Source: Paenibacillus marchantiophytorum (lineage in GTDB: Bacteria; Bacillota; Bacilli; Paenibacillales; NBRC-103111). From it: a DNA stretch of 64,000 bases. Below the pieces are notes generated by a model, which was not told the DNA's origin, searched no databases, and saw only the letters and a list, made by a program, of their open reading frames with translations. A program made the translations under genes and the position numbers. Location of the stretch: NCBI RefSeq assembly GCF_014640555.1, contig NZ_BMHE01000017.1, positions 62,001 to 126,000 on the forward strand. The letters are read 5' to 3'. This document shows, one piece after another, positions 57,985 through 64,000 of the stretch; the first letter of the stretch is position 1, and every line of letters begins with the position of its first letter.

Positions 57985-60330
57985 TTATCCGACGTGAGCG
58001 GGAGGCCTATTTTTGACAAGCGCATGCTCCAGCACCTGATCCATATGGCTGACCGGAATAAAGGTCATCTCAGCGCGGACACTTTCTGGAATTTCGACAA
58101 GATCTTTCTCATTGTCTTGCGGCAAGAGAATGGTACGAATACCAGCGCGATGTGCAGCGAGCGCTTTCTCCTTGAGACCGCCGATCGGGAGCACACGGCC
58201 GCGAAGCGTGATCTCGCCTGTCATTGCGACTATACGGGAGACTGGGATATTCGTCAAGGCTGAGATCAAGGCCGTTGCCATCGTGATGCCTGCGGATGGG
58301 CCATCCTTAGGAATGGCACCTTCGGGTATGTGAATGTGAATATCATTTTTCTCGTGGAAATCAGGTGCAATACCTAATACGTCTGCACGTGAACGCGTAT
58401 AACTGAAAGCAGCCTGCGCAGATTCCTTCATCACATCACCGAGTTTCCCCGTCAAAGTCAATTTGCCTGTTCCAGGCATAACAGTGACTTCGATAACCAA
58501 GGTATCTCCACCGACTTCTGTCCATGCCAGCCCTGTTACTGCGCCAATCTGGTCTTTATCTTCCGCTACACTGTACCGGTACTTGATTGGACCAAGGTAG
58601 TCCTTCAAGTTCTCTTCAGTGACATGTACAGGCGTTTGAGGGTCAGAAACGATTTTCTTGGCCGCTTTGCGGTTCACGCCGGCAACTTGCTGTTCCAAGT
58701 TACGTACGCCCGCTTCGCGCGTGTATTCACGCACAATTTTCATTAACGCAGCTTCATCTACAATCAGTTGATCTTCCTCTAGTCCATGGTCACGCTTCTG
58801 CTTAGGCAATAAATACTTCTTCGCAATCTGCAGCTTCTCAATTTCCGTATAGCCTGGAATATAGAGAACCTCCATTCGGTCTAGCAGAGGGCGAGGAATG
58901 TTGTGCACAGCGTTCGCTGTCGTTACAAACATAACATTGGATAAATCATAAGGAACTTCAATGAAATGATCACTAAAAGTGCTGTTCTGTTCGGGATCAA
59001 GGACTTCCAGCAAGGCTGAGGCCGGATCGCCGCGGAAATCCATCGCCATTTTATCAATTTCATCTAACAGGAATACCGGGTTATTCGCTCCGGCATTTTT
59101 CATGCCTTGAATGATCCGCCCTGGCATGGCGCCAACATAGGTGCGGCGATGACCGCGAATCTCAGCTTCATCTCTGACTCCGCCAAGTGAAATGCGAATA
59201 AACTGTCTGCCCATGGATCTGGCGATCGAACGCGCAATCGATGTTTTACCGACACCTGGAGGGCCTACAAGACAGAGAATCGGGCCTTTCAGCTTTTTGA
59301 CAAGCTTCTGAACAGCCAAATACTCAAGCACACGTTCCTTGGGCTTCTCAAGTCCAAAATGATCCTCATTCAGGATCTCTTCCGCCTTGATCAAATCCAA
59401 ATCATCATCTGTCTGCTTGCTCCATGGAAGCCCTAGCAACCAGTCGATATAGTTGCGAATGACGCCGCCTTCCGCAGAAGTGGCTGGCATTTTCTCCAGA
59501 CGGTCGATTTCTTTCTCGACCTTCTCGCGAACCTTGTCAGGCAGTTCAGCTTCTGCTAGCTGACTGCGCAGCTCATCCACTTCCCCTGCCCGACCTTCCT
59601 TGTCGCCAAGCTCCTTCTGAATTGCTTTCATTTGTTCGCGAAGGTAGTATTCCTTCTGTGTTTTTTCCATTTGCTTTTTGACGCGTTGACTGATCTTGCG
59701 TTCCAATTCAAGCACTTCTCGCTCATTATTTAAGATATTGAGCATTTTTTCGAGACGATCTCGGACATCTACCGTTTCCAAAATATCCTGCTTATCTTTG
59801 ATTTTGAGCGAAAGGTGACTGCATATAACATCCGCCAAGCGGCCTGGTTCATCGATATCCGAAACCGCGGCGAGCGTTTCCGGTGTAACCTTTTTCGACA
59901 AATTAATGTAATTCTCAAACTGGTTCAGCACGGTCCGCATAAGAGCATCGATCTCGGGATCGGTGATTTCCTGTTCCGGCAATTCTTTGGCCGTCACTTC
60001 GTAATATTCATCATTGACTAGGTACTCTACAATCTCAGCGCGCAACACGCCTTCCACTAACACACGGATCGTTCCGTTGGGCAGTTTCAGCATCTGTCGC
60101 ACCTTCGCGATGGTACCGATGCGATAAATATCCTCTTTGGAAGGTTCTTCAATGTTGATCTCAGATTGAGAGCAGAGGAGAATCATGCTGTCATCCACCA
60201 TTGCCCGTTCGAGTGCTTTAACCGACTTTTCCCGTCCTACATCTAGATGTAGAACCATGCTCGGATAAACGAGCAGTCCCCTAAGAGGCAATAGCGGCAA
60301 TCTGCGCACCTTGATTTTTCCGGGTCCCAT
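57985..60330 (-). CDS. lon: ATP-dependent protease Lon (LonA)
   Basis: Hexameric AAA+ serine protease for damaged and regulatory proteins. The 781-residue protein has the substrate-binding N-domain (1-200), a coiled coil (200-260), Walker A LVGPPGVGKTSIARS (near 350), Walker B VFLLDEIDK, and the protease domain with the catalytic Ser in DGPSAGITMATAL and Lys in GGLKEKALAAHRAG. The ATG at 60330 has GGAGG eight bases before it; an ATG five codons earlier overlaps that site. Confidence 0.97.
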   Translation of the reverse strand: MGPGKIKVRRLPLLPLRGLLVYPSMVLHLDVGREKSVKALERAMVDDSMILLCSQSEINIEEPSKEDIYRIGTIAKVRQMLKLPNGTIRVLVEGVLRAEIVEYLVNDEYYEVTAKELPEQEITDPEIDALMRTVLNQFENYINLSKKVTPETLAAVSDIDEPGRLADVICSHLSLKIKDKQDILETVDVRDRLEKMLNILNNEREVLELERKISQRVKKQMEKTQKEYYLREQMKAIQKELGDKEGRAGEVDELRSQLAEAELPDKVREKVEKEIDRLEKMPATSAEGGVIRNYIDWLLGLPWSKQTDDDLDLIKAEEILNEDHFGLEKPKERVLEYLAVQKLVKKLKGPILCLVGPPGVGKTSIARSIARSMGRQFIRISLGGVRDEAEIRGHRRTYVGAMPGRIIQGMKNAGANNPVFLLDEIDKMAMDFRGDPASALLEVLDPEQNSTFSDHFIEVPYDLSNVMFVTTANAVHNIPRPLLDRMEVLYIPGYTEIEKLQIAKKYLLPKQKRDHGLEEDQLIVDEAALMKIVREYTREAGVRNLEQQVAGVNRKAAKKIVSDPQTPVHVTEENLKDYLGPIKYRYSVAEDKDQIGAVTGLAWTEVGGDTLVIEVTVMPGTGKLTLTGKLGDVMKESAQAAFSYTRSRADVLGIAPDFHEKNDIHIHIPEGAIPKDGPSAGITMATALISALTNIPVSRIVAMTGEITLRGRVLPIGGLKEKALAAHRAGIRTILLPQDNEKDLVEIPESVRAEMTFIPVSHMDQVLEHALVKNRPPAHVG

Positions 60331-60356
60331 CCTCTGCACCTCCATTTATAGGGATC

Positions 60357-60422
60357 TTTGAGCCGTGCTCAAAGTCTCTCAGTTTTGGACCATTGAACGG
60401 AGTTCAAAGTCTCTCAGTTTTG
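60357..60422 (-). repeat. tandem 35-bp repeat in the lon leader
   Basis: The minus strand carries CAAAACTGAGAGACTTTGA at 60422-60404 and again at 60387-60369, exactly 35 bases apart. Each copy ends in a small inverted repeat (TTGAAC.CCGTTCAA and TTTGAGC..GCTCAAA). Both lie between the predicted lon promoter and the start codon, so the mRNA would carry two similar hairpins. Confidence 0.75.
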
Positions 60423-60447
60423 TTTTGTATCCCTAGTTGCCCTTTAC

Positions 60448-60477
60448 ATTTTAACAAAACTAAAAACAAAACACCAA
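60448..60477 (-). promoter_or_regulatory. probable promoter of lon-engB
   Basis: Minus strand TTGGTG (60477-60472), 18-bp spacer, TAAAAT (60453-60448). I see no CIRCE or CtsR-type operator near it. Confidence 0.45.
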
Positions 60478-60521
60478 TTGACAACTAACGCATGATGTGA
60501 GGTATTCATTTGAAGCTGAGA

Positions 60522-62240
60522 TCAAGAATCAATCGTATGCTGAGAATTCGCATGTAGAATAGGCAGCGAAGCAGCAGGCACGGTTCTCTCGGAAATAAAT
60601 GGCAGCGGAATAACGTTGTCGTGAAGTTCAATTCCTAACGCTACACTTAGTACTTCCTCAATGGAATCAGCAGCGATAACCTCAACGCTTGGCAGGTCAG
60701 CGAACAGCTCTTGCCAATTTTCTTTGGGGATAATTACTTTCGTAGCTCCCGCCTGGAAAGCGGCTTCCACCTTCGCCACAACCCCGCCGACCGGTTTCAC
60801 CTTGCCGTGGATGCTCATTTCTCCCGTCATGGCCAGTTTATTATCGACTGGAATTTTATGTAGCGCAGAGGCAATAGCCGTAGCCATTGAAATGCCCGCG
60901 GAAGGCCCATCGATCGGCACACCGCCAGGAAAGTTAATATGGAGGTCATAGTCAGATGTGTTAAATCCAAGCTTGCGCAAGACGGTCAACACATTCTCTA
61001 CGGAACCTCGCGCCATGCTTTTGCGACGAATCGTCCGGGAACCACCTCCCATTTCTTCCTCATCCACAACGCCTGTAACATTAAATTTACCTGTACCTGC
61101 AGCAGCAACCGGAATCGCAGTCACTTCAATCTCAAGCAGGGTGCCCAAATTAGGACCATAAACCGCTAATCCGTTAACAAAGCCGATTTGCGGGTGTGCA
61201 GGGACTTTACGCTCCGGTCTTGGTGGAATTTGTGACGAATTGACGACCCATTCTATATCGCCTGCCGTGATTTCATCACGTTTGTCCGTTAAAGCAATAC
61301 CCGCGGCAAGCTGAATCACGTTGACCGCTTCTCTCCCATTCGTCGCATACCTCATGACAACTTCAATCGCGGCTTCACACTTCTTGAAGCCGATCTTATC
61401 CAGCGCTTTCCGCGCTATTTCACCTACTTCGCCAGGAAGTAGCGGACGGAAATAAATTTCTAGACAGCGAGAACGAATCGCTGGAGGAATCTCGTTTGGT
61501 GTGCGAGTCGTCGCTCCGACCAAGCGGAAATCAGCAGGCAGGCCATTCTGAAATATATCATGAATATAGCCTGGAATATTCGCATCTTCGGAGCTATAAT
61601 ACGCGCTCTCCAGAAATACTTTACGATCCTCCAGCACTTTTAATAATTTGTTCATTTGTGTTGCATGCAATTCACCGATCTCATCGATAAACAAAATCCC
61701 GCCGTGCGCTTTGGTGACTGCACCAGGTTTGGGCTGCGGAATCCCAGCAACACCCATAGCGCCTGCGCCCTGATAAATAGGATCATGAACAGAACCGATC
61801 AGCGGATCAGCTATGCCCCTTTCGTCGAAGCGCGCGGTAGTCGCGTCAATCTCCGTAAACTTAGAATCGGGTCGGAAAGGTGATTCTTGATTCTTCTTCG
61901 CTTCTTCCAGCACCACACGAGCTGCTGCTGTTTTACCAACACCCGGAGGTCCATAAATGATAACGTGCTGCGGATTGGGTCCGCAAAGCGCCGCTTTCAA
62001 TGCTTTCAAACCTTCGACTTGACCCACAATATCCTGCATCGAGGAAGGTCTTGTTTTCTCCGACAGCGGCTTGGTTAAGGAAATGGATCTGAGTTTTCTC
62101 AGCTTCTCCAATTCTTTTCTGGATTCTCTATCGACAGCAGACCGGTTCGTCTGTTGATTACGCAATAAATTCCAGAAATACAACCCGATTACAACAGCAA
62201 AAAACACTTGAATCACCATAAGAATGATACTTAAACTCAT
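60522..62240 (-). CDS. lonB: ATP-dependent protease LonB
   Basis: Membrane-anchored Lon-like protease, active in the forespore in B. subtilis under sigma-F. The 572-residue protein has one N-terminal membrane helix (about 4-22), Walker A YGPPGVGKTAAARV, FIDEIGELHATQMNKLL, and the protease domain with Ser in DGPSAGISMATAIA and the downstream Lys in GGVVAKVEAAFQAG. The ATG at 62240 has AGGAGG (62249-62254) upstream. Adjacent to lon, the usual Bacillales pair. Confidence 0.95.
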   Translation of the reverse strand: MSLSIILMVIQVFFAVVIGLYFWNLLRNQQTNRSAVDRESRKELEKLRKLRSISLTKPLSEKTRPSSMQDIVGQVEGLKALKAALCGPNPQHVIIYGPPGVGKTAAARVVLEEAKKNQESPFRPDSKFTEIDATTARFDERGIADPLIGSVHDPIYQGAGAMGVAGIPQPKPGAVTKAHGGILFIDEIGELHATQMNKLLKVLEDRKVFLESAYYSSEDANIPGYIHDIFQNGLPADFRLVGATTRTPNEIPPAIRSRCLEIYFRPLLPGEVGEIARKALDKIGFKKCEAAIEVVMRYATNGREAVNVIQLAAGIALTDKRDEITAGDIEWVVNSSQIPPRPERKVPAHPQIGFVNGLAVYGPNLGTLLEIEVTAIPVAAAGTGKFNVTGVVDEEEMGGGSRTIRRKSMARGSVENVLTVLRKLGFNTSDYDLHINFPGGVPIDGPSAGISMATAIASALHKIPVDNKLAMTGEMSIHGKVKPVGGVVAKVEAAFQAGATKVIIPKENWQELFADLPSVEVIAADSIEEVLSVALGIELHDNVIPLPFISERTVPAASLPILHANSQHTIDS

Positions 62241-62248
62241 ATCCTTTA

Positions 62249-62282
62249 CCTCCTTAGAGTTTTGCTTTGGCAAAACAGCCCT
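62249..62282 (-). promoter_or_regulatory. hairpin abutting the lonB Shine-Dalgarno (shared leader element, copy 4)
   Basis: Minus strand GGCTG, then stem GTTTTGC / GCAAAAC (62276-62270 with 62265-62259, loop CAAA), then TCTAAGGAGG. The last ten bases match copy 2 exactly and the stem has compensatory changes. The upstream CGAAG block seen in copies 1-3 is not conserved here. Confidence 0.55.
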
Positions 62283-62410
62283 GCACTAACATCCATTATT
62301 CCCGTGTAAAAGAAGGTTAATCCAATCCATGCAAACTTTTGCAGGATGTATGATAGCCCCCTTGGGGAAGAAGGATAAGTGTAAATAATCGTGCAAAAGG
62401 ATGTGGCTTC

Positions 62411-63091
62411 GTGAAGTATTTTGTACGCCTTCTACTTTCCCTTTGCTTACTTACATCGAGTTCAAATGCCTACGCTTTTGCCAACGATCCCCTACTGCCA
62501 AGCGCAGATGTCATTCTTGATGTAGGGCATGGCGGTATAGACAGCGGAACGATGGTCGGCAAATATCAGGAGAAAGACATCAATCTCGCCATATCCCAAA
62601 AGACTTATAAGCTCCTGCAAAAAAAAGGCTATCGCGTCATCATGAACCGCTCGGAAGATTACGCATTAAGCGATGACAACAAGTGGTCTTATGGCAGCAG
62701 GCATCGCAAAGATTTGGCTCAACGTTCCGGCTTAGCCAATACGATTAAACCTCAAATGATGCTAAGCTTGCATATCAATTGGTCTCGTAAATCGGATATA
62801 AGAGGACCTATTGTCATTTATCAGAATCGATCGGAAAGCATCCTGCTTGCTCAACTTTTACAGGAATCGCTTAATCGTGTCTACGGGATGGAAGAATTGC
62901 CTGTGCTCGGCAAAAAATATTACGTTATTAGGAACACCAAATGCCCTACTGTGATTGTAGAGCTTGGCTTCCTTTCCAATAAGACCGATCGCAAACTGCT
63001 CAGCACTTCTCATCACCAAGCCAAGCTGGCCGAAGCGATTACCAAAGGAGTCGAACAATATATCCGTATGACTCATCCAACTGTTAATTAG
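62411..63091 (+). CDS. cwlD: CwlD-like N-acetylmuramoyl-L-alanine amidase
   Basis: CwlD removes stem peptides to make muramic lactam in spore cortex, needed for germination. The 226-residue protein has a signal segment (1-22), then an Amidase_3 domain. VILDVGHGGIDSG has Val where most have Ala; the Glu in YQEKDINLAIS, MMLSLHINWS and VIVELGFLSN carry the zinc ligands and catalytic Glu. A GTG start follows AAAGGATG. It is divergent from lonB and its last 8 bp overlap the convergent deacetylase gene. The name rests on length and domain make-up; other small amidases are possible. Confidence 0.75.
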   Translation: MKYFVRLLLSLCLLTSSSNAYAFANDPLLPSADVILDVGHGGIDSGTMVGKYQEKDINLAISQKTYKLLQKKGYRVIMNRSEDYALSDDNKWSYGSRHRKDLAQRSGLANTIKPQMMLSLHINWSRKSDIRGPIVIYQNRSESILLAQLLQESLNRVYGMEELPVLGKKYYVIRNTKCPTVIVELGFLSNKTDRKLLSTSHHQAKLAEAITKGVEQYIRMTHPTVN

Positions 63092-63902
63092 TGGGGCGCT
63101 TTATCGTTTGGGAAATCGTTACGAACGTTGCTTCTTTCTGAATCGCCGGGATCGCTTCTTTAATTACCTGCGCCGTTTTCTTTCCTGGCGGACCTACGTG
63201 ACCAATGGCGATGACGGTCTCTCTCTCATGAATCAGTTTTTTAAATCTTGTCATTTGTTTGCTGATATGGCTGTACGTATAGAGATCATCAAAAAATAAC
63301 TGATTTTCTGAAAATGGCACACCTTGCGGCCCAGCCAGCTTGCCGATGACACTTTTGGGCGTTGTACGGCTATCCAGCAGCATGAGATTCCTTTCCTTGC
63401 AAATGTCCACGAGAATTTTCATCACTCTCTCATCAGCCGTTGCTTTGGAACCCATATGATTATTGATGCCTATCACATAAGGGATATCATCTATGGCCGC
63501 GACAATCCGTTTGTGGATCTCATCATTGGACAAATCAGTCGTAATCGCTCCCGGACCCAGCCAACTCTTCTTGCCTCGCACAGGCTCCATGGGAAGGTGA
63601 AGAATAACTTCATGACCTTTCTCATGCGCTAATTGCGCATCTTGCTTGCTCGAAGGCAGGAATGGCATGACCGCGACTGTCAGAGGAATGGGCAGATTCA
63701 TCATTTCTTTGGTCCCATCCATATTATTGCCAAAATCATCTATGACGATGGCCACTCTCTTAGCGCTCATTTCGGTAACAGGCTGCGCAGGCTTCAAGCC
63801 AGCTTCGGCTCCTGTCTGCATAGGCAGTATAAGCAAGCCTATTCCCAACATTCCTGTTAGGGCAGCAAGGCGAGTCGATGCATATTGATTTCGCAAATTC
63901 AT
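63084..63902 (-). CDS. divergent polysaccharide deacetylase (YibQ/DUF610) family protein
   Basis: An exported protein of the divergent polysaccharide deacetylase group; substrate unknown. The 272-residue protein has a signal peptide (about 1-33), then the deacetylase-like fold with RVAIVIDDFGNNMDG, VILHLPMEP, IGINNHMGSKAT and LLDSRTTPKSV, which hold the Asp/His metal ligands. The ATG at 63902 has AAGGAG seven bases before it. In some spore formers such genes sit next to wall amidases, and here it converges on the CwlD-like gene. Confidence 0.88.
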   Translation of the reverse strand: MNLRNQYASTRLAALTGMLGIGLLILPMQTGAEAGLKPAQPVTEMSAKRVAIVIDDFGNNMDGTKEMMNLPIPLTVAVMPFLPSSKQDAQLAHEKGHEVILHLPMEPVRGKKSWLGPGAITTDLSNDEIHKRIVAAIDDIPYVIGINNHMGSKATADERVMKILVDICKERNLMLLDSRTTPKSVIGKLAGPQGVPFSENQLFFDDLYTYSHISKQMTRFKKLIHERETVIAIGHVGPPGKKTAQVIKEAIPAIQKEATFVTISQTIKRPTN

Positions 63903-64000
63903 GGTCATTCTCCTTATAGTCATTTCATCATTAGCAAAACTTGCGACTTTTGAGCAAGCTTTCCAGTTTTATTCATTATGCTTCTCTTGCACCACAAATA

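Noticed and set aside
60430..60480. Heat-shock operators (CIRCE or CtsR) for lon
   Set aside because: Neither the CIRCE inverted repeat nor a CtsR heptad repeat is present; only the 35-bp repeats are seen.

Overview
The window is a block of core chromosome from an endospore-forming, low-to-mid GC member of the Bacillales, most likely Paenibacillus or a close relative. Three things point there: the gene order (ruvCAB-bofC, safA, pheA/hom, obg-spo0B, rpmA-prp-rplU, spoIVFAB, minCD-mreBCD, radC, maf, spoIIB, folC-valS, spoVID, hemAXCDB-L, engB, lonA-lonB), which follows the Bacillus subtilis chromosome closely; the S-layer-homology domains on a cell-wall amidase; and Paenibacillus-like insertions such as murC, hemEHY and DUF4321 placed into that backbone. 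Nearly everything is on the minus strand. I see no rRNA, tRNA, phage, insertion sequence or CRISPR array.

Layout. 0.2-2.5 kb: Holliday-junction genes ruvC-ruvA-ruvB. 2.6-5.8 kb: bofC, a small membrane protein, an ECF sigma factor with a hydrophobic tail, and safA. 5.9-9.6 kb: a Phe/Thr operon, pheB-hom-thrB-pheA, without thrC. 9.8-12.7 kb: Nudix hydrolase, NlpC/P60 wall hydrolase and a divergent TrpD-like protein, separated by repeat-rich spacers. 13.3-16.6 kb: obg, membrane Spo0B-like protein, rpmA-prp-rplU with a leader. 16.8-25.0 kb: RNase G/E, the pro-sigma-K protease pair spoIVFA/B, rodA, minDC, mreDCB. 25-38.6 kb: radC, an Rrf2 regulator with its own operator, maf, DUF4321, an SLH amidase, spoIIB-like, murC, folC, valS under a T-box, spoVID, and a pseudouridine synthase coupled to a 37-residue membrane peptide. 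38.7-42 kb: exported phosphodiester glycosidase-like protein and a chemoreceptor, then a repeat-rich spacer. 42.7-55 kb: an almost complete glutamate-to-heme pathway (hemL; hemE-hemH-hemY; hemA-hemX-MET8-like-hemC-cobA/hemD-hemB) with a Crp/Fnr-type regulator. 55-64 kb: speD with a structured leader, two uncharacterised proteins, engB, lon, lonB, a cwlD-like amidase and a YibQ-like deacetylase.

How it works together. The region serves sporulation (BofC, SpoIVFA and SpoIVFB form the sigma-K checkpoint; SafA and SpoVID build the coat; CwlD and Lon proteases act around the forespore), cell shape and division (Mre, RodA, Min), translation (ValRS, L21, L27, Prp, Obg, EngB) and tetrapyrrole synthesis.

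Most interesting. Four genes in different operons (ruvB, the ECF sigma gene, safA, lonB) carry nearly the same 5' element: a 7-8 bp hairpin with a 3-4 nt loop ending a few bases before the Shine-Dalgarno AGGAGG, with conserved flanks in three copies. This looks like an undescribed cis-acting RNA family. Other non-coding signals are two families of intergenic repeats, a multi-hairpin speD leader, a tandem 35-bp repeat in the lon leader, and a palindrome on the Rrf2 promoter. All functional readings of these are inference from the sequence alone.
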